Shown in pieces: positions 28,412 to 36,817 of a stretch of 64,000 bases of DNA. Below the pieces are notes generated by a model, which saw only the letters and a list, made by a program, of their open reading frames with translations, ran no database searches and was not told where the DNA came from. The DNA comes from Palsa-461 sp963768185 (GTDB lineage Bacteria; Actinomycetota; Acidimicrobiia; Acidimicrobiales; RAAP-2): positions 1,178,001 to 1,242,000 of the forward strand of contig CAVYGS010000005.1 of assembly GCA_963768185.1 (NCBI GenBank). Reading direction: 5' to 3'. The translations under genes were made by a program, and so were the position numbers. Numbering within the stretch: position 1 is the stretch's first letter; each line of letters starts with the position of its first letter.

Positions 28412-29676
28412 AATCCACCCCCGAGCAGCGAGTCGACGTAGCCGCTGAGGCTCTGGGTGGTCGGGCTCGAGGGCTGGCCCAGGATCCCGTAGACCTGGTT
28501 GTCGATCGACTGGAGCGCCTGTTGGGCCTGCGTGCTCGAGGTCGGGTCGGGCGTGCCAGCCCCGCCGACCGTGCTCTGCAGCGAATCGAACTGCGCGAGC
28601 TCCGACGAGCAGTTGAACGCCGATCCGGACCCGACGAGGGCCTCCTGGAGCGGCTCCAGGTAGGAGAGGTTCGGCTCGTCCGGTGCGATCAGGCTGCAGA
28701 TCAGCTGATTGACGTCGGAGAAGAGGATGAAGGAGTTGAAGTACCCGAAGCGGGAGCCGTCGGGCAGGACGACCGGGCTCACCGTGTGGCCGATCTTGTA
28801 GATGTACTCGTAGAGGCCCTGGATGAACTGCCCCACGTCCGACGCCTGCGCCGTCAAGACCCGCGACACGTTGTCACCGTTCGCGATGAGCGCCGCGATA
28901 TCGGGGTGGTAGTCGGTGAGCAGCGTGCTCAGGTGCTCGGAGAACGAGGTGACCGCCGCAAGGAGTTTGGCGTAGTCGGCGGCGTCGGCATTGAAAGTGG
29001 GCAGCGCCAGGTTCTCCTGGGCGGAGAGCTCATTGATCGCGCTCGTCGCCGGCGCGAGAGCACCCGCGAAGTTGGCGAACGAGTCGAGCGCGGCCAGCTG
29101 GGCCTGCAAGGTCGAGTCCAAGAGCGCGGCCAGCTGCGCGGCTTCGCCGAAGGACGCCGCGATCTGCGGGCCCTCGCCGGCCGACCCCTGGGCGAGCTCG
29201 GAGACCACCGTGGAGAGGGCGTTGGCGTTAATCCTCTCGAGCAACGGGTCGGCCGCGGCGAACAAGTCGCCCAGGTCGTCGGAGTCCTCGGTCTTGGGGA
29301 TCGTCGAACCGGGCGGCAGGAACGGCGGCGCGAGGGCCTCATTCGGGGTGGTGAGCGAGACCTGATCTGCCCCGAACAGGTTGATCGGTCCGATCGTGGC
29401 GGTGGCGTCGTCGGGGACCCGGAAGCCCTGGTCGATCAGCAGGGTGACCTTCGCCTTGGTCCCCGCCAGCGCCATCGTCGAGACCTCGCCCACCTGGACG
29501 CCCCGGAAGACGACCTCCGAACCGGAGTGCAGGCCCTGACCGGCCCCGTCGAAGTAGCCGGCGAGCGCGTATCGGTTGGAGAAGTCGCCGTCGGACCAGC
29601 GCACGAGGGCGGCGCAGACCCCGGCGATGACCAGGATCGCCAACCCCACCACGACGAGGCGGCGGGGCTGGTTCAT
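28408..29676 (-). CDS. mceA: Mce-family lipid-transport protein, MceA position
   Basis: 422 residues, intact. ATG 29676 overlaps the permease stop as ATGA. Helix LVVVGLAILVIAGVCAALV, MCE domain at residues 36-118 (LAGYFDGAGQGLHSGSEVVFRGVQVGEVSTM and PINLFGADQVSLTTP). A long helical stretch follows, then a domain with YKIGHTVSPVVLPDGSRFGYFN that recurs in MceA proteins, and a Ser/Gln-rich end. First of the six Mce subunits; by homology it forms part of the heterohexamer that receives lipid at the outer face. Confidence 0.92.
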   Translation of the reverse strand: MNQPRRLVVVGLAILVIAGVCAALVRWSDGDFSNRYALAGYFDGAGQGLHSGSEVVFRGVQVGEVSTMALAGTKAKVTLLIDQGFRVPDDATATIGPINLFGADQVSLTTPNEALAPPFLPPGSTIPKTEDSDDLGDLFAAADPLLERINANALSTVVSELAQGSAGEGPQIAASFGEAAQLAALLDSTLQAQLAALDSFANFAGALAPATSAINELSAQENLALPTFNADAADYAKLLAAVTSFSEHLSTLLTDYHPDIAALIANGDNVSRVLTAQASDVGQFIQGLYEYIYKIGHTVSPVVLPDGSRFGYFNSFILFSDVNQLICSLIAPDEPNLSYLEPLQEALVGSGSAFNCSSELAQFDSLQSTVGGAGTPDPTSSTQAQQALQSIDNQVYGILGQPSSPTTQSLSGYVDSLLGGGL

Positions 29677-30525
29677 CCGACCAACTTCGCCGTGACGTTG
29701 ATGCCGCCGAAGAGGACCAGCGACATGAGCAGGTTGACCAGGACGATCATGATGATCGAGAGGCGGATCGCGCGGCCCACTGCGACGCCCACCTCGGCCG
29801 GCCCGCCCCGCACGTTGTAGCCGTAGTAACAGTGGATGAGCGTGACCAGGATCGCGAAGACGATGGCCTTCAAGAACGAGTAGAAGATGTCGATCGGCGG
29901 CAGGAACAGCTGGAAGTAGTGCTGGTAGGTGCCGGTCGACAGTCCGAAGAATTTGGTCACGATGAGCTCGGTGGCCAGGTAGCTCGAGAACAGCGCGGCC
30001 AGATACAGCGGGATCATCGTGATCAGCGCGGCCCAGACCCGGGTCGCTACGAGGTAGAGGACGCTGTTGATCCCCATCACCTCGAGCGCGTCGATCTCCT
30101 CGGAGATCCGCATGGCACCGAGCTGCGCGGTAAACCCGGCGCCGACCTGCGCGGCCAGCGCGATGCCGGCGACGAGCGGTGTGATCTCGCGCGTGTTGGC
30201 GAGCGACGACACGACGCCGGTGAACGCCTGCGCGCCGATTTGGGCCAGTCCGGTGAACCCCTCGAGTCCGACCTCCGTCCCGGTGAAAAACGCGATGGCG
30301 ACGACGACGAAGAGCATCCCGCCACCGACGACGAGCGCACCCGGTCCGATCGTGATGTCGGCCATGAGGACGGCGATCTCTTTGCGGTAGCGCAGCGCAC
30401 GGGGCATCGATCGGAAGATGCGCTGGTAGAAGTGCAGCTGCCAGAAGAACCCGTCGAAACTCGCTGCCGTCGAGCCGCACGCCGGCCGGGATCCGGGACT
30501 GCGCCGAGCTCGCCGTGGTCGTCAT
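29673..30525 (-). CDS. yrbEB: YrbE/MlaE-family permease, second of two (frame break near 30455)
   Basis: Inner-membrane permease of the Mce importer, about 283 residues after one correction. ATG 30525 lies two bases from the preceding stop. After MTTTASSAQSRIPAGVRLDGSEF an apparent extra T shifts the frame, and the other frame continues DGFFWQLHFYQRIFRSMPRALRYRKEI. The conserved cytoplasmic EExDALxxMGI motif that contacts the ATPase reads EEIDALEVMGINSVLYLV. Five hydrophobic segments follow, as usual for MlaE folds. It overlaps mceA by four bases. Confidence 0.92.
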
Positions 30526-30526
30526 C

Positions 30527-31405
30527 TCAGAGCGACTTCTGCGGGATGAAGTTGAAGTAGAAGATCGTGATCACGAAGTTGACGAAGAAGGCGAGCACGA
30601 AGGTGATGACGACGGCCTGGTTCACGGCATCACCCACGCCCTTCGGTCCGCCCTTGGCGAACATGCCCTTGTAACAGGCGACCATCGCGGCCAAGAACCC
30701 GAACACGGCCGCCTTGAAGAGCGCGATTCCGAGGTCGGCCAGCTGGGCCAGCTCGTCGAAGCTGGCGAAGAAGCTGCTCTGGGTGACGTGCACGGAGTGC
30801 TCGCCGAAGAAGAGCCCACCGGCGATCCCCGCCACACTCACGACCGCGTCGAGCAGCACGGCGACCACCGTGGCCGCGAGCAAGGCGAGGCAGCACCAGC
30901 CGGTGGACGGGGTTGATCCCCATGACCTCCATCGCCGAGATCTCGTCCCGGGTGCGCCGGGAGCCAAGGTCGGCGCACATGGCCGACCCGCCGGCACCCG
31001 CGATGAGCAGCGCAGTCGCGACGGGTGCCTGCTCGCGAACGACCGCCAGGACCATTGCGGCGCCGAGTTGTGACTGTGCACCGATCTGCTGGAGGAGGGA
31101 ACCGACCTCGACCGCGATCACCATGCCGAAGGGGATCGAGACCAGGATCAGCGGGAGCGTGGTCACCCGGGCCAGGAACCAGCACTGGTCGAAGAACTCA
31201 GAGATCGGCAGGCCGCGCCGGAAGAGCTGCCGGAGCGCGTCGAGAGCGATGGCGAACATGTTGCCGGTCTCCTGGACAAGCCCGAGGAACCGGTCGAAGG
31301 GCCAGGTCTGAGAGACCCGCCCGCGGTGCGGGGTGGCCTCGGGCTCACCGGGCGCGCCGTGCGTCCGGGCCCGTTCCCCCGCACCGGGTGGCCGTCGATG
31401 CTCAT
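30527..31405 (-). CDS. yrbEA: YrbE/MlaE-family permease, first gene of the mce operon (frame breaks near 30898 and 31365)
   Basis: About 292 residues. The conserved body begins VSQTWPFDRFLGLVQETGNMF, with membrane segments (ILVSIPFGMVIAVEVGSLLQ) and the ATPase-contact motif DEISAMEVMGINPVHRLV. An apparent extra C near 30898 splits PRL from LAATVVAVLLDAVVSVAG. Upstream, the ATG at 31405 (MSIDGHPVRGNGPGRT) is in another frame and joins after one missing base near 31365; the two errors cancel so total length is a multiple of three. The N-terminal 40 residues are therefore tentative. No mce regulator of the mammalian cell entry GntR type lies next to it. Confidence 0.88.
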
Positions 31406-31600
31406 GCGGCCCGCCGGCCGCAGCGTGCGCTGTGTTCCATCGTCCTCTCGGCGGTCCCCACTGCCTGAGGCTTCCCGTCCCCATGGAGCCGTGGCGGCGT
31501 GGGCTCCTGCCCACGGTCGACCACGGTCCGTGTGAGCGGGGAACGGCGATGGAGGCCCGAACTTGCGCCCCCGAGGTGCCCGGTCCCCCCGGTCGAAGGT

Positions 31601-31631
31601 CCAATCCGCCCTCCTTTTGAGGGCGGATTGG
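31601..31631. repeat. Perfect 13-pair hairpin
   Basis: Arms 31601-31613 (CCAATCCGCCCTC) and 31619-31631 are exact complements with loop CTTTT. On the plus strand it ends in a GCGGG context and not in T residues. It lies about 200 bases ahead of the mce operon start, so it may be an RNA leader element, an operator or a terminator for an unseen short transcript. Confidence 0.6.
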
Positions 31632-31648
31632 CGGGACAATTAGGGGTG

Positions 31649-31723
31649 CAGCCCCGGAAAGATCGACCGCGGCCACCCATTTGGGGGACCGGCAGCCGCG
31701 GGTTCTGATCTTTGCCGGGGCTG
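31649..31723. repeat. Long nested inverted repeat
   Basis: Outer arms 31649-31664 and 31707-31723 are complementary over 16 bases with one bulge, and an inner CCGCGGC/GCCGCGG pair extends the stem. The whole could fold as a 75-base hairpin. A structured RNA, a mini inverted-repeat element or a regulatory stem are all possible; nothing in it resembles a known riboswitch by eye. Confidence 0.5.
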
Positions 31724-31924
31724 CGAGCCTGGCGATTGGGGTCGGGCCGGTCACCGATCCACCGCTCACACCCTGAGGAACGGCGCATCTCCGCCAACCT
31801 GGCGAAGATCATTTTGGCGACCCTCACGCACGGGCTGCCCCTGGTTGAGAGGTTTCCGGGGCCAAAACCCGGGGTAGCGTGTAGCGCACAAAATAGGGTG
31901 AGCATCTCTTCGGGGGACCTAGAG

Positions 31925-33175
31925 GTGGCAGACAGCAGGCTCCAGCGACACTCCTTTGGTGCGCGCGGAGGGGACGTCGATCTCGATCGGGACCGGGCGC
32001 TGGTGCGGCGGTGCCAGGAGGGCGACGGCGCGGCCTTCGCCGAGCTGTACACCCAGTACCACGATCGCTTGCACCGCTTCTGCGTGCGCCGATTGGTCGA
32101 CCGCGACGAGGCCGACGAGGTCACCCAGGAAGCCTTCCTCCGCGCCTGGCGCGCACTGCCGTCGTTCTCCGGCGAGCAGCGCTTCTACCCGTGGCTCACC
32201 GTTATCGCAAAGAACCTCTGCACCGACGCGCTGCGTCGGCGGGCCCGCTACGGCACCGTCGAGGACTTCGACCGCCAGCCCGTCAATGACGGACGCGTGC
32301 GGATCCTTCGGCCACGACGATGAGCTCCGAGGAGGCGGTCATGGCCGCCTTCGATGGCCAGCTCGCTGCCGAGGCGTTGACCAGGCTGTCGGACCGCCAT
32401 CGCAACGTGCTCGCGCTGCGCGAGGAGGCCGGACTCTCCTATCAGGAGATCGCGCGGGCCGAGGGTGTGGAGATCTCGACCGTCGAGACCCTGCTCTGGC
32501 GGGCCCGCCAGGCCCTCAAGCGCGAGTACGCGCAGCTGGCCGGCGTGCGAGTCCTCGGCGGCATCTTCGTCGGCGTCGGCGCGATCCGGCGCTTCTTCGA
32601 GCGGACGGCGAGGCGCTCCTCGCAGGTTGCGATGGCGCTCTCCCGGGTCAACGCCAAGGGGCTGGCTGCAGCGGGCGTGGTGACGGTCGCCCTGGCGAGC
32701 ATCGCCGCGACGCAGAGCACGAGCGGCGTCAAAACCCCGGCCACCCCGCCGGCTGCGACCGAGCGCGGTGCCCTCGGCCATTTCGACGGGCGCCAGTTCA
32801 GCAGTCACGCCACCCCAGAGCACCGGCGGGGCGACCACCCCGGCGGGGACCCCGAACGCCACCGGCTCCGGGTCCTCCGGCTCGTCCACCCCCAGCGCTG
32901 TCTCGGGGACCGACTCGTCGGGCAGCCCGGTCGGTTCCGCCGCCGCTGGGGTCAGCCAGGCGGACAGCCAGCTCCCGCCCGCACCCGCCGCGGCGGTGTC
33001 CACGGTCGTCGACCAGGTGGGGAGCAACCTGAGTCAGACCACCGAAACCCTGAACCAGGTTGTCGGCGGCGCCGTCGGGTCGCTGCCGCTCCCGGTGGCC
33101 ACCCCACCGGTCACCCTCCCGCCGCCGGTCACGAAGGCCTCCAGCAGCCTGACCTCGGGCCTGGGCGGGCTCTGA
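31925..33175 (+). CDS. ECF sigma factor with C-terminal membrane helix and Ser/Thr/Pro-rich tail (frame breaks near 32305 and 32770)
   Basis: About 416 residues after two cancelling corrections. GTG 31925 follows GGGGGACC; an in-frame GTG at 31898 is an alternative. Region 2 is GDGAAFAELYTQYHDRLHRF with DEADEVTQEAFLRAWRAL (core binding and minus-10 recognition). After the first break, region 4 reads RLSDRHRNVLALREEAGLSY and STVETLLWRARQALKREY. Then comes a basic linker, one hydrophobic helix (GLAAAGVVTVALASIAA) and about 140 residues rich in Ser, Thr, Pro and Gly (TPPQSTGGATTPAG and PPVTLPPPVTKASS). Sigma factors with fused membrane segments are known among actinobacterial ECF groups; here the anchor may replace a separate anti-sigma factor. 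The mce ATPase gene follows 44 bases later. Confidence 0.8.
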
Positions 33176-33219
33176 GGTACCGCACCGCAAGAGGCCCGGT
33201 CGTCGGGCGTTCCCAAGGT

Positions 33220-34086
33220 ATGCAGCGGGACCCTGCCGACTCTCCACACATCGAACCCGGAGGTCCGATCATCTCCCTGCGGGGGGTGACCAAGTCGTTC
33301 GGGCCGAACACCGTCTTGGACGACGTCACCTTCGACGTCCCCAAGAGCAAGATCACCGCCATTCTCGGGCCCTCGGGCACGGGGAAGTCGGTCCTCTTGA
33401 AGCACATCGTCGGGCTCCTCAAGCCGGACCGGGGTGAGATCTGGGTCGACGGCGAGAAGATCACCGGCATGCAGGAGAAGGACGTCTACCGGGTCCGCCG
33501 CAAGTTCGGCGTCCTGTTCCAGGACGGAGCCCTTTTCGGCTCGCTCAACCTCTACGACAACATCGCCTTCCCGCTGCGCGAGCACACGAACCGCTCCGAG
33601 AAGCAGATCGCAGAGATCGTCTACCGCAACGCCGAGATGGTGGGCCTGCTCGACCACCTGAAGAAGCTGCCCGGTGAGGTTTCGGGCGGGATGAAAAAGC
33701 GCGCCGGGCTCGCCCGGGCCATGGTCCTCGACCCCGAGATCGTGCTCTTCGACGAGCCCGACTCGGGACTCGACCCGGTCCGCGTCGCCTACCTCTCCGA
33801 GCTCATCCTGGCGATGCAGCACGAGTCGAAGGCGACCTTCTTCATCATCACGCACAACATCGAGTCGGTCATGCGAGTCGCCGACTACCTCGGCGTGCTG
33901 TTCCGATCCCACCTGGTCCGCTTCGCCAGCAAGGAAGACATGATGGCGACCGACGACCCGGTGATCACCCAGTTCCTGGCGGGCCGGCCGGACGGGCCGA
34001 TCGGAATGGACGAGATGGCCGACAGCTCCGAGGACTGGCTCTCCTCCAACGCCGGGACGAACGGCAAGCAGCTCCTCGCCCGCTAG
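33220..34086 (+). CDS. mkl: Mce-transporter ATPase (Mkl/MceG/MlaF family)
   Basis: 288-residue ABC ATPase. Walker A GPSGTGKS near residue 51, Q-loop VLFQDGALFGSLNLYDNI, signature EVSGGMKKRAGLARAM, Walker B IVLFDEPDSGLDPVR and switch histidine IITHNIES. The GALFGSLN and SGGMKKR sequences identify the MlaF/MceG subgroup that powers YrbE/Mce lipid import rather than a drug or phosphate system. It is not in the mce operon but 1.8 kb away on the other strand; in mycobacteria MceG is also unlinked and serves several mce operons. Its C-terminus shares the palindrome CTAG (34083-34086) with the stop of the convergent NHL gene. Confidence 0.93.
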   Translation: MQRDPADSPHIEPGGPIISLRGVTKSFGPNTVLDDVTFDVPKSKITAILGPSGTGKSVLLKHIVGLLKPDRGEIWVDGEKITGMQEKDVYRVRRKFGVLFQDGALFGSLNLYDNIAFPLREHTNRSEKQIAEIVYRNAEMVGLLDHLKKLPGEVSGGMKKRAGLARAMVLDPEIVLFDEPDSGLDPVRVAYLSELILAMQHESKATFFIITHNIESVMRVADYLGVLFRSHLVRFASKEDMMATDDPVITQFLAGRPDGPIGMDEMADSSEDWLSSNAGTNGKQLLAR

Positions 34087-35153
34087 CTCCGGGTCTCACT
34101 CGTCCGGGGGAGGTTGACGAGAAGGCGCGCTCGACCGTCAGGAGCGATCTCGATCAGCGTTTGCCGATCGGTTGCTCCCCCAAGGCCATCGGTGTCGGTG
34201 TAGATGGCTCCGTTGCGAGCGACCGCCACCCCGGATGGTCCGAACCCACCGATGCGCTTGGCGACAGCCCGCAGACCGGCGGCGTCCAGTGGCCGTATGG
34301 AGCCCCCGTTGACCAATGCAAGTCCGGTGTTCGGGACTGCAACGAGGACCGAGCCATTCGGTGCTGCGGTCAGTCCGGCCACCACGACCGAGGTTCCACC
34401 GGTCGGAGTCAGCGTCGTTTCGCCAACCAAGCTCAAGACTCCGTTCACGTACTGAAGCAGGAGCTTTGGTGAGGAATTGGCGATGTACACCGTGCCGGAC
34501 GGAGTCACGGCGATCCCCTCGGGATTGAATGCGAACTCGGTTCCACCGATCGACGGCTCCCCAATGATCACCCCGTTCATCACCGTTTGCACCGGGATCA
34601 CTGTGGACACTGCTCCGTTGGGGGCGACCAACTGCACCCCTGCGGCGTCCGCAACGTACAGAACATTCGAAGGACCCACCGCGAGCGCAATCGGGCGGAC
34701 GACCTTCGCGTACGTCGCAATCAGTCCGGCTGGAGAAACTTCTTGGATCCGGTTGTTGCCTGAGTCAGCGATAAAGACGTCGCCATCCGGGGAGACCGCG
34801 AGAGCCCCCGGCTGATCGAGCTCGGCGGTGGTTGCCAGGCCACCATCCCCTGCCTGCCCGGTCCTCCCGTCCCCTGCAAACGCCGACAAAGCCCCGTTCC
34901 GGGAGCGCTCAAGAATCTGATTGGTCCCTTGATTGTCGATGAGGAGGTCGCCATCCGGGGAGACCGCCAAGGCCGACGGGTCATCCAGGCGGACATTCCT
35001 GGTCACGCCCGCGACCGGTTGACCGGCGCCCGTCATCGCGAACGAGGCTCCGACCGAGACCGCCGTTGAGACAGCGATCCGAAGTGTTCGGGACCAACCG
35101 CGTCCACGGCGCGACGCCACTGACCTGCGGGCGCGGCTCACGCCTGCGGGCAT
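34083..35153 (-). CDS. Secreted NHL-repeat beta-propeller protein
   Basis: 356 residues with a basic N-terminus and one hydrophobic segment (IAVSTAVSVGASFAMTGAG) acting as signal peptide. Repeats of the type P-AlAVsPDGdlfIaDsgNNrIqevs occur five or six times (for example PSALAVSPDGDLLIDNQGTN, PGALAVSPDGDVFIADSGNN and PEGIAVTPSGTVYIANSS), giving a six-bladed NHL propeller. A segment GDGRTGQAGDGGLATTAELDQP is typical of bacterial NHL proteins with a serum-paraoxonase-like layout. Binding partner unknown. Intact; ends on the stop palindrome shared with the ATPase gene. Confidence 0.85.
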   Translation of the reverse strand: MPAGVSRARRSVASRRGRGWSRTLRIAVSTAVSVGASFAMTGAGQPVAGVTRNVRLDDPSALAVSPDGDLLIDNQGTNQILERSRNGALSAFAGDGRTGQAGDGGLATTAELDQPGALAVSPDGDVFIADSGNNRIQEVSPAGLIATYAKVVRPIALAVGPSNVLYVADAAGVQLVAPNGAVSTVIPVQTVMNGVIIGEPSIGGTEFAFNPEGIAVTPSGTVYIANSSPKLLLQYVNGVLSLVGETTLTPTGGTSVVVAGLTAAPNGSVLVAVPNTGLALVNGGSIRPLDAAGLRAVAKRIGGFGPSGVAVARNGAIYTDTDGLGGATDRQTLIEIAPDGRARLLVNLPRTSETRS

Positions 35154-35346
35154 GCGAACACGGTCGGGTCATCAGGGTGCTTCATTGGACAGCCAATCGC
35201 CAACGACGCATTCGACAGAACAGTCGCGCCGGTGTCAAGGGAGAGCTTCTTCCGCACGATCTGCTGGACACGCCCGCCATCGGCGAGATGGCGAGCCGGA
35301 GCGCGGACGCCCTAAGGAACCGCGCGACGACCGATGGTGGAGGCGA

Positions 35347-36702
35347 CTACTGGCCCGGGTCGGTGACCCCGACGATCGGCTCGAACCCGTTCACCTGGTC
35401 GAGGCGGACGTCGGCGCCGGTGTGCGGGGCGTCGACCATGACGCCGTTGCCCACGAAGATGCCGACGTGGGTGACGTCGTCGGGCCCTCCGCCGAAGAAG
35501 ACCAGGTCACCGGGCACCACGGTCTGGCCCGGGGCCACCGCAGGACCGGTGTCGTATTGGTCTTGGGCGGTCCTCGGCAGCTGGATTCCAACGGCGGCGT
35601 AGACGAACTGCACCAGGCCGGAGCAGTCGAACCCCTGGGGAGACTCGCCACCCCACAGGTACGGCGTCCCGATATAGGACAGCGCGATCTGCACCGCACG
35701 CTGCTGGGCCATGGTCTCGCCGGTCACCGGCGCGCCGGTCTCGTTGTCGACGAGGTCACAGCCGAGTTGTCCGTCGGTCCCGAAACCGTCGTTCGGGATG
35801 ACGCCCCCACCCGAAAGGCTCATGGCGGGTGGGTCGGTCGTTCCCGGCGCGACCGTGGGGACGGGGGTCGTCGTCCGCGTGGTCGTCGACCCGCCGGTCG
35901 TGCCGGAGCTGCTGGAGGTGCTCGAAGTGCTGGTGCCACCCGTGCTCGACGTCCCGCCGCCTGTGCCCGACGACGACGTGGAGCCGGACCCGCCGGTGCC
36001 CGAGACCGGTGACGAGGGGGTCCCCGGGACCGAGGGCAGGGTCGGCGTCGGGGGCACCGTGTAGGTGTACTGGTCGGCCGAGGTGCTCGGGCTGAGCCCA
36101 ACCAGCACGAGGACGTGGATGTCGATCGTTCCGGCACCCGGCGGTGAGGTCGCCGTGATCTCGGTGTCCGAGACGACGTCGAAGGTGAGCGCAGGCACCG
36201 CTCCGAAGGTGACCGCCGTGGCGCCGGTGAAACCCGAGCCGGTGATCGTGACCGGCGTCCCGCCGGTGATCGGCCCGTAGGTCGGCGACACCCCGGTCAC
36301 CGCGAGAGAGGAGAGAAGAGCGGTCAGGACGATCGTGGAGCGCCGCGAAAATACCCCGGCCTCCTGCTGCACGGGCCCTGAACCAGCGCACGCCGGCACC
36401 AGATTGTTCGGTGTGGTGGCGAGGTCGGGGCTCGAGGATGTCTTGTGGGTGAGCCCCGGCCACGCCGAAGCCGAGAGGGTCTGGTGTTGACCACTCGGCG
36501 CTGAGCTCGAGATCACCGGGCCGACGATCACCGCGACAAGGGCACCGACACCGAGAACAGCCAGTGGCCACTGCAGGCGCTGGCCCCACGCCGAGCGATA
36601 GGCCTTGGACGCCAAGCGAGCTCCCGGACCAAAGGCCCGGGCGCCAACCCGCCGCACGGGCCCGAGGACCCGTGCAAGGAGCATTCCCCCGAAGCGTCCC
36701 AT
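35347..36702 (-). CDS. NlpC/P60 cell-wall endopeptidase with an IPT/TIG domain
   Basis: 451 residues, intact. A membrane helix near residues 47-66 anchors or exports it. Residues about 136-216 form an IPT/TIG immunoglobulin-like fold (GVSPTYGPITGGTPVTITGS). A Ser/Thr/Gly linker runs to about 300. The C-terminal NlpC/P60 peptidase has Cys360 (GFDCSGLVQF), His412 (THVGIFVGNG) and His427 (DAPHTG) as catalytic residues, and the usual YLWGG and GDLVFF motifs. Such enzymes cut D-Glu to diaminopimelate links in peptidoglycan stems. The IPT domain upstream is an unusual partner and may bind a surface polymer. Confidence 0.92.
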   Translation of the reverse strand: MGRFGGMLLARVLGPVRRVGARAFGPGARLASKAYRSAWGQRLQWPLAVLGVGALVAVIVGPVISSSAPSGQHQTLSASAWPGLTHKTSSSPDLATTPNNLVPACAGSGPVQQEAGVFSRRSTIVLTALLSSLAVTGVSPTYGPITGGTPVTITGSGFTGATAVTFGAVPALTFDVVSDTEITATSPPGAGTIDIHVLVLVGLSPSTSADQYTYTVPPTPTLPSVPGTPSSPVSGTGGSGSTSSSGTGGGTSSTGGTSTSSTSSSSGTTGGSTTTRTTTPVPTVAPGTTDPPAMSLSGGGVIPNDGFGTDGQLGCDLVDNETGAPVTGETMAQQRAVQIALSYIGTPYLWGGESPQGFDCSGLVQFVYAAVGIQLPRTAQDQYDTGPAVAPGQTVVPGDLVFFGGGPDDVTHVGIFVGNGVMVDAPHTGADVRLDQVNGFEPIVGVTDPGQ

Positions 36703-36817
36703 TGCAAGAGGAACGGCCCCAGCCCCCTGAACTTGCGGCCCGAGGCAGCCACGCCCAGGTGACAGAGGTCACGGTGCTGTAGGAACCTTCTTGGCGCCGA
36801 GCCGACGAGGAGCGCCC

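Larger units (their letters stand above)
31406..31924. other. Structured 520-base region between divergent mce operon and sigma-factor gene
   Basis: No coding signal I trust. It holds two strong inverted repeats (31601-31631 and 31649-31723, listed separately), a small CCGGG/CCCGG hairpin at about 31857-31875, and presumably the promoters for both directions. No clear minus-10/minus-35 pair stands out. Confidence 0.6.

Noticed and set aside
24478..30525. Long plus-strand open frames opposite the mce genes (for example 25273-26355 and 28522-29820)
   Set aside because: They mirror the high-GC codon pattern of the mce genes, show Arg/Asp/Val-rich low-complexity translations and no family motifs.
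21216..31405. Calling the mce operon a cholesterol (Mce4-type) importer
   Set aside because: No sterol-degradation genes are in the window and the Mce subgroup cannot be decided by eye; substrate left open.
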